Assembly: GCF_002903165.1 (NCBI RefSeq)
Contig: NZ_PPSK01000007.1
Location: 1-64,000, forward strand
Source of the DNA: Halopseudomonas oceani
Lineage (GTDB): Bacteria; Pseudomonadota; Gammaproteobacteria; Pseudomonadales; Pseudomonadaceae
Direction: 5' to 3'
Length of the DNA: 64,000 bases
Every line of letters starts with the position of its first letter. The first letter of the stretch is position 1. Below the pieces are notes generated by a model. That model had not been told where the DNA came from, searched no databases, and saw nothing but the letters and a program-made list of their open reading frames with translations. Below are positions 1 to 8,890 of this stretch, one piece after another. Position numbers and translations under genes: made by a program.

Positions 1-2778
1 AATGAAATCTTCTTGGGCGGAGCATCAGATCAGTACCAAGTCATCGAGGGTGACGCTCTGGATACTGGCGCTGATGGCTCGATCAATGGCGTATTGTTCA
101 ATGACCCGGCGGGTCTTAGCGTGTCGAGCGTTTCCAATAATGCCGATGGCACTGGCGGCACTGCAGTGGGCGTTGGTGGCGCCGTTTTGACTACCGTGCT
201 GGGTGGCACCGTTACGGTTTATGCCAACGGTGAGTTCACCTATCAAGCGCCGGTGCTTGATCATCCGCTTGCTGATCCGTATCTGACTGACAGCTTCTAT
301 TACTCTGCTACGGATGGCATCAATACCGCAGAGCCGACTCTGGTCAGTATCCGAGTGTACGATACGGCGCCGCTGATCTCTGCGGTAGACGACATGACCT
401 CCTTCAATGAAGCTGGCGTCACCGTTGGTAACTGGTCCTACAGCGCCGGTGCCGATGGGTTGTCGGACGTTGCAGCGGATCTGGAAAGTGGCATCAATCT
501 GAGTTTCGATGCTGCCGGTCTCGGCGATGACTTCACCGCCGTGCGCGAGGATATCTATAACGCGGGCGAGTATCAGGGCGAGCTGCTGACCGTAAGTTAT
601 GCCGACGGCGCAGATAGCTACACCTATTTCACTCTGTTCATGAAGGTGGATGGCACCTACGAGTTTGATCTGGTTACTCCCAAGCCAACTGGTTCGGAAG
701 GCGTGCTATTTACCACTGCCAACGGCGGGATCGCCAATACCCTTTGGGCATCGCAGGTGATCAATAACTATGGTGGAGAGACCGATATTCGCTTCACCGC
801 GACCAAAAACGGCAGCACCGACGAGGTGAACTGGGGCAATCAGGGCATTGGTTCTGACAACAACCTGTTCTCCAAGGACGAGACCCTGACGCTCGCGTTT
901 TTCGATGCCACCGGCACCGCTACGTTGCCAGCGGCCGACGCGAACAAGATGGTCGACATGGCAACCCTGACCTTCAATTTCAACGGTTCAGGTGACGACG
1001 CCAAAATCAGCATCGATGTGCTGAATGAAAACGGTGATGTGATAGCCACATTGAATGACATCGCCCTGACAGACACCTCGCCGACGATCGTGGTCAGTGC
1101 TGACGACCTCAATATTGATGGTTTTTATGCCATTACTATCAAGCATGAGGGCGGTTTCGACAGCACCAATGGTGATGAGATTCGTCTGACATCGATGGAT
1201 ATCGAGACCGCGCTACTTCCGGAAGACACCCATTTGGACTTCGGGGTCGAGATTGTCGATGCCGATGGCGACACGGACGATGCCCAGTTCGGTGTGGATG
1301 TCAGCTCCCCGGCAGTTGATCAGCTCATCGTCGGTACTGCCGAGGATGACACGCTTAATGGTGGACGGGGGGATGACATCATTATCGGTGATGTTGAGGG
1401 CTCCTATAGTGTGGTCGTGCCGGAGGATTACAATATCGCGCTGATGGTCGACCTGTCCGCGAGCATGGATGATAACTCCGGTACAGGAGGGCTGAGCCGC
1501 CTGGAGTTGATGCAACAATCGCTCACCAAGCTGGTGAACGACCTGGGTTCGCATGGCGGGGCAGTAAATGTGCGCCTGATAACCTTCGGGGGCGATGTTG
1601 GGCAGGAAGCTACCTACTCACTGAATAGCCCGGCGCAAGTCAATGCTTTGCTGCTGGTGATTGCGGGCCTGACTGCTTACTCAGGTTACACCGATATGGG
1701 CGGTACCAACTACGAAGCCGCCCTACGCGCCGCCAAGAGCTGGTTCGACGCCCAGACTCCGGGCACGCCGGACTTTGAAAACCTGGCGCTGTTCCTGACA
1801 GACGGGAATCCGACGTTCCACTTGAACAATTACGGTAACCCAAGTGATGGAGGCAGTGGCAGCAGCACGCAATATTACGATATGGCCGATGCGGTTGGCG
1901 CCATGGCTTCCTTGGTTGGTCAGTCCTATGGTGTCAAGGTCAATGCGATTGGTATCGGTGACGACATCAATACGGACTACCTTCAGTATTTCGACAACAC
2001 AAACTCCACTGGTAATCAGTGGATCTGGGTTGATGGTGGCTGGATTAACGGCGCGGTTGGCCAGGTTGATAACGTCAATACCGCAGAGGATCTGGAGCTG
2101 GCTCTGGACAGCAGCGTGACCGTTGTGCCGAAGGTCGGGGATGACACCTTGGTCGGTACTGCCGGCGATGACATCATCTATGGCGACACCGTCAGCTCGG
2201 ACAGCTTGGGAGGTGCATACGCCGGTATGGGCTATCAGGGGGTCGTTGACTACCTGACCGATACCTTGGGTCATGCACCGAGCACTGAGGAGGTCATCGC
2301 GCTGTTGCGAGCCAATCCGCTGAACTTCTATGACCAAACCACGAATGAAGGGGGCGCTGATACTATTTACGGCGGCGCAGGCAATGATCTGTTGATGGCC
2401 GGTGCCGGCGATGACGTGCTGATTGGCGGCCAGGGCAATGATGTCATGTACGGCGGCCTTGGCGCTGACACCTTTGTGTGGCAGAGCGGTGATGCCGGTA
2501 CCGTTGGCACCCCCGCAACCGACCTGGTTATGGATTTCTCCCTCGGGACCGATGTGCTTGATCTGAGCTCTTTGCTGGGAGGGATTGACGTCGCCGATAT
2601 CGCTGACTACTTGCAGGTAAGTAGCGTCTCGGTTGATGGTGTGGCCAGCGCGCAACTCAATATCAGCAGCTCGGGTGATATTGGCAGTGGTGCCGATCAG
2701 GTGATTGTGGTCAAGGGCCTCAATCCAGTCGATATCAGCAATATGTTGGCAGATCCCGATCCCAGTCTGATCGTTTAG
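1..2778 (+). CDS. LapA-like giant RTX adhesin, C-terminal part (5' truncated by window edge)
   Basis: The frame is open from base 1, so the start lies outside the window; about 925 C-terminal residues are visible. In order they show a cadherin/VCBS-like beta domain (nt about 40-370), a beta-rich adhesin region (nt 390-1300), a first RTX nonapeptide block (nt 1333-1395, GG.GDD), a von Willebrand factor A domain (nt 1425-2125) with a complete MIDAS (DLSAS at about nt 1450, a Thr in DMGGTN, and an Asp in FLTDG), a second RTX block (nt 2137-2190), and a third (nt 2341-2466) followed by the T1SS C-terminal signal region ending DPSLIV. This is the usual tail of LapA/LapF-type adhesins secreted by a type I exporter and retained at the outer membrane. 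lapG and lapD lie just downstream on the other strand, which fits a LapA substrate. The N-terminal retention module and LapG cleavage site are not visible. Confidence 0.9.
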   Translation, partial: NEIFLGGASDQYQVIEGDALDTGADGSINGVLFNDPAGLSVSSVSNNADGTGGTAVGVGGAVLTTVLGGTVTVYANGEFTYQAPVLDHPLADPYLTDSFYYSATDGINTAEPTLVSIRVYDTAPLISAVDDMTSFNEAGVTVGNWSYSAGADGLSDVAADLESGINLSFDAAGLGDDFTAVREDIYNAGEYQGELLTVSYADGADSYTYFTLFMKVDGTYEFDLVTPKPTGSEGVLFTTANGGIANTLWASQVINNYGGETDIRFTATKNGSTDEVNWGNQGIGSDNNLFSKDETLTLAFFDATGTATLPAADANKMVDMATLTFNFNGSGDDAKISIDVLNENGDVIATLNDIALTDTSPTIVVSADDLNIDGFYAITIKHEGGFDSTNGDEIRLTSMDIETALLPEDTHLDFGVEIVDADGDTDDAQFGVDVSSPAVDQLIVGTAEDDTLNGGRGDDIIIGDVEGSYSVVVPEDYNIALMVDLSASMDDNSGTGGLSRLELMQQSLTKLVNDLGSHGGAVNVRLITFGGDVGQEATYSLNSPAQVNALLLVIAGLTAYSGYTDMGGTNYEAALRAAKSWFDAQTPGTPDFENLALFLTDGNPTFHLNNYGNPSDGGSGSSTQYYDMADAVGAMASLVGQSYGVKVNAIGIGDDINTDYLQYFDNTNSTGNQWIWVDGGWINGAVGQVDNVNTAEDLELALDSSVTVVPKVGDDTLVGTAGDDIIYGDTVSSDSLGGAYAGMGYQGVVDYLTDTLGHAPSTEEVIALLRANPLNFYDQTTNEGGADTIYGGAGNDLLMAGAGDDVLIGGQGNDVMYGGLGADTFVWQSGDAGTVGTPATDLVMDFSLGTDVLDLSSLLGGIDVADIADYLQVSSVSVDGVASAQLNISSSGDIGSGADQVIVVKGLNPVDISNMLADPDPSLIV

Positions 2779-2796
2779 GTTGCCGCAGCCTGATTC

Positions 2797-2836
2797 AAGG
2801 GCCGACACCGGGTGACCGGTGCCGGCCCTTGTTCTA
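2797..2836 (+). terminator. Probable terminator of the RTX adhesin gene
   Basis: A 15-nt arm at 2797-2811 pairs with 2816-2830 around the loop GTGA, with one A/C mismatch inside the stem. A modest T-containing tail (GTTCT) follows. It begins 18 nt after the adhesin stop codon and separates it from the small gene at 2881. The tail is weak, so termination efficiency is uncertain. Confidence 0.6.
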
Positions 2837-2880
2837 TAGTCTTTTCATTAACTCAGCCTTCGGCAGAAGGGGACTGATCG

Positions 2881-3219
2881 ATGTACGTTAAACGTGATCC
2901 CGCAGGCATGATTGCTGTGGTTTCCAGCGAGGCGGTGACTGGCTGTACCGAGTGGATCGCGGATGATGCTGCGGAACTACTGGAGTGGCAGCAGGAGCGC
3001 TCGCTGAAAGAGAGCCTGCAGCGGTTGCAGGGAAGCGATACCGATATGATCCGGGTGCTGGAGGATCTTATCGAGGTGCTGTTGCAGCGTGGTGTTATCC
3101 GTATTACTGACCTGCCGGGAGCGGCGGTCGCCAAACTCAATAGCCGGTCTGCTGAGCGGGCGAAACTCAGTGAATTGAGCAGTTTGATTGATCAGGATGA
3201 AGTTGACGTACTGATCTAG
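2881..3219 (+). CDS. Small conserved protein of unknown function (often mislabelled TrpB-like)
   Basis: This gene encodes 112 residues starting MYVKRDPAGMI, with a purine-rich ribosome binding site (AAGGGGA) about 7 nt upstream. The protein is acidic and predicted mostly helical, with no signal peptide, membrane segment or cysteine cluster; one Cys is seen in TGCTEW. I recognise it from memory as a short Pseudomonas family that databases sometimes call tryptophan synthase subunit beta. It is far too short for TrpB and lacks any PLP-binding motif, so that name should not be trusted. It sits between the RTX adhesin and lapD (convergent). A link to adhesion is only positional. Confidence 0.7.
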   Translation: MYVKRDPAGMIAVVSSEAVTGCTEWIADDAAELLEWQQERSLKESLQRLQGSDTDMIRVLEDLIEVLLQRGVIRITDLPGAAVAKLNSRSAERAKLSELSSLIDQDEVDVLI

Positions 3220-3297
3220 ACAGGCTGTTCTGCCAGCACCCTGCCGATGCCTGTGAGGGCAAAGGCAAGGCGCTTTGGCCCGCCAGAGGGATCGAGG

Positions 3298-5253
3298 CTA
3301 AGTGTTGCCCTCGGTTTTCCACTCGCCGGGCTCAGCTAATGCCCGGCCCTGCATGGCTTCAATCCCTGCCGCCTTCAGCGCAGCAATCTCTCCCTGGCTC
3401 TGCACCTGCTCGGCAATCAGCAGCAGGTCAATGCGCTGAGCGGTGCGTACCAGGGCTTCAAGGTAGAGGTGCTTGTCGCTTTCGGTGTCCAGATCGCGAA
3501 TGAAGCTGCTCTCGATTTTCAGGTAACTTAGACCAATCAGCGCGAGTTCGCCGATCAGGCTGAGCTGGCGACCGAAGTGCTGCAAGCCCAATTGCACTGA
3601 CAGCGGGCGCAGATCCTGAGCAAGGCTGGCGAGGTCGTCGCAGTTCTGCAGGTAGCGCGCGTCGACTTCCAGGGTCAGGTGGGCAGCCTCGTTACGGTGC
3701 TGCTCGAGCAGTTGGCGAATTTGCTTGCGGTTCTCGGCGCTGTGCAGGGTGTCATTGGTGATGCTGAGAGCCAGCGGGCCCGGGTGACGTTGCAAGTGAG
3801 ACAGCGCCAGCCCGACCATGCAGCGGTCAAAGGCGGCTGAAAGCCCAAGGCGCTCGACCCAAGGCAGGAACTGACCGGCCATCATCAGTTGGCCATCTGC
3901 GCTGCGCATCCGCACCAGCAGCTTCTGGTGCAGAAGCTGTTTGAGGTCAGCTCCTTGCAACACCGGCTGAAAGTGCAGCGTGAACTGAAAGTCCTTGAGG
4001 GCTTGTTCCAGCAGGCTGCGCCATTCGTGCGCATTGTTGAGCGTCTGGTCATCTTCGCTGGCGGGTTTGTAGCCGGGTTTGATACTGGTGCCGCTGAGGC
4101 TGGATTCGGTCATTGCCTGATCAACGCGTCCAAGCAATTGCTTACTGTCGTCACCGATGCGGTACCCGGCTATGCCGAACTCCAGCGGCTGCTGCTCGTG
4201 CAGTTCTGTCAATGCTTCCAGGGCTGCGGTCTGAATGGCGAGTTGCTCGGTCACTGCCTGCACACTTTCGAGGTTGCTGCCGGGCGCAAGGATCAGGAAC
4301 TCGCCGCCCCGCGAGCGGCAGCACAGCCAGCTTGGGTGGGCCTCCTGCAGCGCCTTGAGCTGAGTGCCAATGCTTTTTAGCAGCGCGTCGGTCCGGGCGC
4401 CGCCAAGCTGCTGGTTGATCTTGTTGAGGTCGCTGATCCGCAGGCCCAGCAGGTGGCCTTCCAGGCTCTCGGTGGAGGTGAGGGCTGCGGCCAGCGTGTG
4501 GTCGAACGACAATCGGTTTGGCAGGTCAGTCAATGCATCATGGTATGCCTGTCGGCGATAGTGCTCAGTTTGGGCTGCTTCCTCTTCAAACAGCGTTTTC
4601 AGCTTGCCGACCATCTGGTTCATTGCCATGACTACGTGCTTGAGTTCAGGCGTGCGTGGAATACGCGGCAGGGTGCGGTATTCGCGACGGGTGATGGCTT
4701 CGGCCTGGTCGGCCATCGACATCAGGGGCATCAGTTGGCGTTTCAGCAGTAGGGCGCCAAGCAGGGCGCTGAACAGACCACAGACTACCAGCCAGGCTAG
4801 CGTGCCCAGAGCGCTGTCCCAGAGTTTGTTCAGGGCGAACTGTGGATGGCTGACGACTTCAACGCGGGCAAATTGCTGCCAGCCGTTCATGATAATGGCA
4901 TCCCCGGTTTGTTCCTGCAGATTGACCAGCCTGACGAACCAGTCCGGTGCCTTGGTCTCATCAAGGCTGCGAACCCGCTCGACGATGACCTGGCCATCGC
5001 TGACCGCATAGACGCGGATTCGGGCAAAGTAGCCGCTGTCAAAAATCGAGCTCACCATCAGCTCAACCATGGCTGGATCTTGCACGTGGGGCGTGAGGGA
5101 CAAGCCGAGCGCCGTTGCTGCGTCCTGCGCGTGCGAGCGCAACTGAGTCTGCAGCTGATTGCGTGAGCTCTCCAGGCTGACCAGAAAGCTGCCGCTGAAG
5201 GCGATCAGCAGGAACAGGCAGATGGCGAGGATGAGCTGTTTGACCAGTGACAT
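3298..5253 (-). CDS. lapD: LapD, c-di-GMP receptor controlling LapG (degenerate GGDEF-EAL)
   Basis: The protein has 651 residues. An N-terminal membrane segment (about 6-27) is followed by a periplasmic output domain, a second membrane segment (about 147-170), HAMP (about 170-222), GGDEF-like (about 235-395) and EAL-like (about 405-645) domains. The GGDEF site reads RGGEF (315-319) and the EAL site reads KLLVR (444-448). Both are degenerate, as in characterised LapD proteins, which bind c-di-GMP but neither make nor degrade it. Trp125 in NGWQQF matches the periplasmic tryptophan that LapD uses to contact LapG in P. fluorescens. Expected role: with c-di-GMP bound, LapD sequesters LapG in the periplasm so the adhesin stays on the surface. 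The gene lies 17 nt after lapG in the same direction, with GAGG before the ATG, so the two form an operon. Confidence 0.95.
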   Translation of the reverse strand: MSLVKQLILAICLFLLIAFSGSFLVSLESSRNQLQTQLRSHAQDAATALGLSLTPHVQDPAMVELMVSSIFDSGYFARIRVYAVSDGQVIVERVRSLDETKAPDWFVRLVNLQEQTGDAIIMNGWQQFARVEVVSHPQFALNKLWDSALGTLAWLVVCGLFSALLGALLLKRQLMPLMSMADQAEAITRREYRTLPRIPRTPELKHVVMAMNQMVGKLKTLFEEEAAQTEHYRRQAYHDALTDLPNRLSFDHTLAAALTSTESLEGHLLGLRISDLNKINQQLGGARTDALLKSIGTQLKALQEAHPSWLCCRSRGGEFLILAPGSNLESVQAVTEQLAIQTAALEALTELHEQQPLEFGIAGYRIGDDSKQLLGRVDQAMTESSLSGTSIKPGYKPASEDDQTLNNAHEWRSLLEQALKDFQFTLHFQPVLQGADLKQLLHQKLLVRMRSADGQLMMAGQFLPWVERLGLSAAFDRCMVGLALSHLQRHPGPLALSITNDTLHSAENRKQIRQLLEQHRNEAAHLTLEVDARYLQNCDDLASLAQDLRPLSVQLGLQHFGRQLSLIGELALIGLSYLKIESSFIRDLDTESDKHLYLEALVRTAQRIDLLLIAEQVQSQGEIAALKAAGIEAMQGRALAEPGEWKTEGNT

Positions 5254-5270
5254 GGTTGGTTCCTCTTTAC

Positions 5271-5939
5271 TCAGGGTAGCGCGAGGTCATCGAAGCCCTC
5301 GTTCTGCATCTTTTTCAGCAGGTCCTGCCAGCGTGAAAGCTGCTTGGCCGAGCCGGTTTGGCTGTTGCCACGGCCAGCCAGCCACAGGCCTTCCGCGTTG
5401 AAACTGTAAACCGGCAGCAGGTCGTTGCGGTGTGAGGCAGGCAGGATGCGGTCGGTCAGATTGTCGAGCACCAGCGGTTCGCTGTCGGGCGTTGCATAGT
5501 ACGTCAGCACCATATGCGCCTGGTTCAGTTCGAGCGCCTTGACGTAGGTCAGGCGCAACTGGTCGTTGGGGATGCCGGCGCGGCGCAGGCTGAAGTATTT
5601 GGCGATAGAGTAGTCTTCACAGTCGGCGGCACCCTTGACCATGGACTCTGCCGGAGAGGCCCAGTAGTCGACCTCGCCCCAGATGCTGATATCGTCGCTG
5701 AAACGCAGGCGCTGGTTGAAGAAGTCGTTGACGGCTTCCAGTTTCTGCTGGTCGCTCAGGGTCTGGCTGTTGTCCAGCAGTGTGCGCCATTCCTGCAGCC
5801 GCCACTGGGCCTGCATGTCCGGGTTGTAGAGGGTGTTGATGCGGGCGAAGATATGCTCATAGTCCCAGCCGATGGCCGATAGGGCGACCAGCAGCAGGCA
5901 GGCAGGTAGCAGGGACCAGGAGCGCAAGGATATGTTCAC
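5271..5939 (-). CDS. lapG: LapG, periplasmic cysteine protease that releases the adhesin
   Basis: The protein has 222 residues and belongs to the DUF920/transglutaminase-like protease family (BTLCP). The N-terminal hydrophobic stretch (about 9-24) is a signal peptide or anchor. The catalytic triad is visible as Cys107 (in AADCEDYSIAKY), His142 (AHMVLTYY) and Asp159 (LVLDNL). The acidic residues around Cys107 correspond to the calcium-binding site known in this family. The His-to-Asp spacing of 17 equals that of P. fluorescens LapG. LapG cuts the N-terminus of LapA-type adhesins when c-di-GMP is low. It is the first gene of the lapG-lapD operon, and the RTX adhesin whose end opens this window is the obvious candidate substrate. 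Confidence 0.95.
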   Translation of the reverse strand: MNISLRSWSLLPACLLLVALSAIGWDYEHIFARINTLYNPDMQAQWRLQEWRTLLDNSQTLSDQQKLEAVNDFFNQRLRFSDDISIWGEVDYWASPAESMVKGAADCEDYSIAKYFSLRRAGIPNDQLRLTYVKALELNQAHMVLTYYATPDSEPLVLDNLTDRILPASHRNDLLPVYSFNAEGLWLAGRGNSQTGSAKQLSRWQDLLKKMQNEGFDDLALP

Positions 5940-6041
5940 TGTGATGGCATTCCGGCGGGATCAGCCGAGGTAATGCCACCCAGTGTAGGCAAGTGCGCGC
6001 AGTTAGTCATGCTGCCACGCGCCGCTGCCTCTGTCAGTGGA

Positions 6042-6629
6042 TCAGGAGCGCTTCAGCAGCGCAGGACGGGGTTTCTCCTCCGGCGCGTGGAACAGCAGGA
6101 ACAGCTGTGTCAGCACCTGGGGAATATGCTCTGCCATGTCCTCAACCATATCCGGGTCTTTGTCGATCTCGGCAAACTCCGGTTGATCAGCAAACAGTCC
6201 GGAGCCGACCATGACCGGCAGCAACAGCTCGCTTACCAACTCCTCATCACCGCTGAACCAGGCTTCTTCACGCAGGAATACGCCTTCCATGAAGCCGATG
6301 CACCAACTGCGCAGATCCGAGTAGTCAGGCTCGTCACCGAGGCTCAGCTCGCAGGGCAGTTCAAGATCTTCATCACTGGCCAGCTCGCGGGCGATACGTG
6401 CTTTCAGCTCCAGCAGGGTACTGACAATGGCTTGCTGCTGTTCGTCGCTTTCGTAGTTCGGGGTTTCGGCGAACAGCTCTGCCAGCATTTCATCATCAGC
6501 AACGGCTTCCGGGCTGATGGCCAACGCGGTCAGATAGCCACAGGCGGCCATGTAGTCCAGCGCTTCGTCGTGCAGGTCATCGGCGTCCAGAAAAGCTTGC
6601 AGGCGCTGGAGTTGATCATTGAAGGACAT
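6042..6629 (-). CDS. UPF0149/YecA-family protein
   Basis: The protein has 195 residues, is very acidic and helical, and starts MSFNDQLQRLQ after an AGAGGTG ribosome binding site. The segment with DEALDYMAACGYLTAL and the later WCIGFMEGVFLREEAW match the UPF0149/YecA-type helical fold. The C-terminal SEC-C zinc motif found in some family members is absent. Function is unknown; family members are small cytoplasmic proteins. It is divergent from recQ, with about 120 nt of shared upstream sequence. Confidence 0.75.
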   Translation of the reverse strand: MSFNDQLQRLQAFLDADDLHDEALDYMAACGYLTALAISPEAVADDEMLAELFAETPNYESDEQQQAIVSTLLELKARIARELASDEDLELPCELSLGDEPDYSDLRSWCIGFMEGVFLREEAWFSGDEELVSELLLPVMVGSGLFADQPEFAEIDKDPDMVEDMAEHIPQVLTQLFLLFHAPEEKPRPALLKRS

Positions 6630-6749
6630 GGGACACCTCTCTTTGGTTGTCCGGGCATTTTACGCATGCCCCGGGCAATTGCCAAAGGCGTTATACTCTG
6701 CGGCCGCTGATTCTGCCCATCAACGGAATCAGATCTGGTGAGGAGACCC

Positions 6750-8879
6750 ATGCGCGAGCAAGCACTGCAGCAACTGAAGAACGTGTTTGGCTACGGCGAG
6801 TTCCGTGGTCAGCAAGCCGACATCATTGATCAGGTCGCCTGCGGTGGCGACGCGTTGGTGTTGATGCCAACCGGTGGCGGCAAGTCGCTGTGCTATCAGG
6901 TGCCGGGTTTGCTGCGCGAGGGTTTGACGGTGGTAGTTTCACCGCTGATTGCCTTGATGGATGATCAGGTGGCGACGCTGAATGAGCTGGGCCTTAAGGC
7001 GGCAGCGCTCAACTCGACGCTGAGTGAAGATGCCCAGCGCGAGGTGGCCCGGCAGATGCGTGCCGGTGAGCTTCAGTTTCTTTATCTCGCCCCGGAGCGG
7101 CTGCTCAAACCCCGTACTCTGAATTTTCTGCAGTCGCTGCCTCTTGCGCTGTTTGCGATTGACGAAGCCCACTGTGTCTCCCAATGGGGCCATGATTTTC
7201 GTCCCGAATACCTGCAGCTGGGACAGTTGGCGGAGCTGTTCCCCGGCGTGCCCCGCATGGCGCTTACCGCCACGGCGGATGAGCGTACCCGTGAGGAGAT
7301 GGCTCAACGACTGAAGCTGGAGCAAGCGGCCTGTTTTGTCTCCGGTTTTGATCGCCCCAACATCTTTTACCGCATCGTGCCCAAGGACAAGCCACGTCAG
7401 CAATTGCTGGGCTTTCTGCGCGAGCACAAGGGCGATGCCGGTATTGTTTATTGCCTGTCGCGCAAGAAGGTGGAGGAAACCGCCGCCTGGCTGTGCGAGC
7501 AGGGCTGGCCGGCCTTGCCTTACCATGCGGGCTTGCCGCCGGAGCTGCGGTCAACGCACCAGAAGCGCTTCCTTAATGAGGAGGGGCTGGTGATGGTGGC
7601 GACTATCGCGTTCGGTATGGGGATCGATAAATCCAACGTGCGTTTCGTTGCCCATCTTGATCTGCCCAAGAGCGTGGAAGCCTACTATCAGGAGACTGGG
7701 CGGGCGGGGCGCGATGGTTTGGCCGCGGACGCCTGGATGGCCTACGGCCTGCAGGATGTGCTGATGCTGAACCAGATCATGGCCAGCTCGGAAGGCGATG
7801 AACGCCACAAACGGATTGAACGGCACAAGCTCGATGCCATGCTTGCGCTCTGTGAGCTGACCACCTGTCGCCGGCAGACGCTGCTGGGCTACTTTGGCGA
7901 GACGCTCGAACAGCCCTGCGGTAACTGCGACAACTGTCAGGAGCCGGTCGTGACCTGGGACGGCAGTGAGCCAGCCCGGATGGCGCTGTCGACCATCTAT
8001 CGCAGCGGGCAGCGCTACGGTGTGGGTCACCTGATCGATATTCTGCTTGGGCGTGACAATGAAAAGATCCGCAGCGCCGGTCATCAGCATCTATCGACCT
8101 ACGGCATTGGGAAGTCTTTGGGCGAGAACGAGTGGCGCTCGGTATTCCGTCAGTTGATCGCTCGTGCACTGGTTGAGGTGGATCTCGACGGTTATGGCAG
8201 CCTGCGCCTGAGCGAACGGTGTCGTCCGCTGCTGCGTGGTGAGGAGAGCCTGCAGCTGCGCCGCGATGTCAGCAAGCCGGCAGCCTGGGGTAGCCGGGGC
8301 AGCAACAAGCCCGTTATTGCCGAGGCTGATCGCGCGCTTTGGGAAGCCTTGCGGACCCTGCGTAAGCAACTGGCCGATGCCCACGGTGTGCCGCCCTACG
8401 TCATCTTTACCGACAACACGCTGGTCGACATGCTACGCCAGCGCCCTGCGACCCTGCAGGATATGGCGCTGGTCAGCGGCGTCGGCTCGCACAAGTTGGA
8501 GCGCTACGGCGCTGATTTTTTGCAGGTGCTTGACGGCAACGGCTCCGCGGCACAGGCCCAGGAGCAGCGCGATGCACACGAAGCGATTGCGCTGGTGCGC
8601 GCCGGCATGAGCGCAGAGCAGGCGGCGGTTCAGCTTGGTCAGCCACTGCGAAAGGTCTACGGCCAACTGGCGCAGGCGATTACCACCGGCAACCTGACGC
8701 TGGAGCAGGCCGTTGATATCGGCCCGGTCCAGCTGGAGCGATTGCAGGACGCTTTTCTCAATCATGATGGCGACGATCTGCCGGGCGTCCGAACGCTTGC
8801 GCGTGAGCTGGACGAGCAGGTTGATGAGGGTGTCCTGCATTGCATCCGAGCCGCTTTGGTACTGGAGATCAGCGGCTGA
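6750..8879 (+). CDS. recQ: ATP-dependent DNA helicase RecQ
   Basis: A 3'-5' DNA helicase of recombination and replication-fork repair. The start is placed at ATG 6750 ([10 protein letters not shown]) because AGGAG lies 5 nt upstream; a GTG at 6738 would add four residues. The resulting 709 residues fit Pseudomonas RecQ. Motifs in order are the Walker A TGGGKS near residue 50, DEAH followed by [11 protein letters not shown] (about 138-155), motif V/VI ([10 protein letters not shown] and [10 protein letters not shown]), the zinc-binding cysteines of the RQC domain ([12 protein letters not shown], then CGNCDNC near 390), the RQC winged helix, and an HRDC domain (about 510-590). About 110 further helical residues end the protein. 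Its stop is 12 nt from the convergent patatin gene. Confidence 0.96.
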   Translation: MREQALQQLKNVFGYGEFRGQQADIIDQVACGGDALVLMPTGGGKSLCYQVPGLLREGLTVVVSPLIALMDDQVATLNELGLKAAALNSTLSEDAQREVARQMRAGELQFLYLAPERLLKPRTLNFLQSLPLALFAIDEAHCVSQWGHDFRPEYLQLGQLAELFPGVPRMALTATADERTREEMAQRLKLEQAACFVSGFDRPNIFYRIVPKDKPRQQLLGFLREHKGDAGIVYCLSRKKVEETAAWLCEQGWPALPYHAGLPPELRSTHQKRFLNEEGLVMVATIAFGMGIDKSNVRFVAHLDLPKSVEAYYQETGRAGRDGLAADAWMAYGLQDVLMLNQIMASSEGDERHKRIERHKLDAMLALCELTTCRRQTLLGYFGETLEQPCGNCDNCQEPVVTWDGSEPARMALSTIYRSGQRYGVGHLIDILLGRDNEKIRSAGHQHLSTYGIGKSLGENEWRSVFRQLIARALVEVDLDGYGSLRLSERCRPLLRGEESLQLRRDVSKPAAWGSRGSNKPVIAEADRALWEALRTLRKQLADAHGVPPYVIFTDNTLVDMLRQRPATLQDMALVSGVGSHKLERYGADFLQVLDGNGSAAQAQEQRDAHEAIALVRAGMSAEQAAVQLGQPLRKVYGQLAQAITTGNLTLEQAVDIGPVQLERLQDAFLNHDGDDLPGVRTLARELDEQVDEGVLHCIRAALVLEISG

Positions 8880-8890
8880 GGCGCACGCCC

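Noticed and set aside
2881-3219. Tryptophan synthase beta subunit
   Set aside because: 112 residues against about 400 for TrpB, with no PLP lysine motif.
5617-5882. Small open frames overlapping lapG
   Set aside because: Alternative-frame shadows without ribosome binding sites over a well-conserved lapG.
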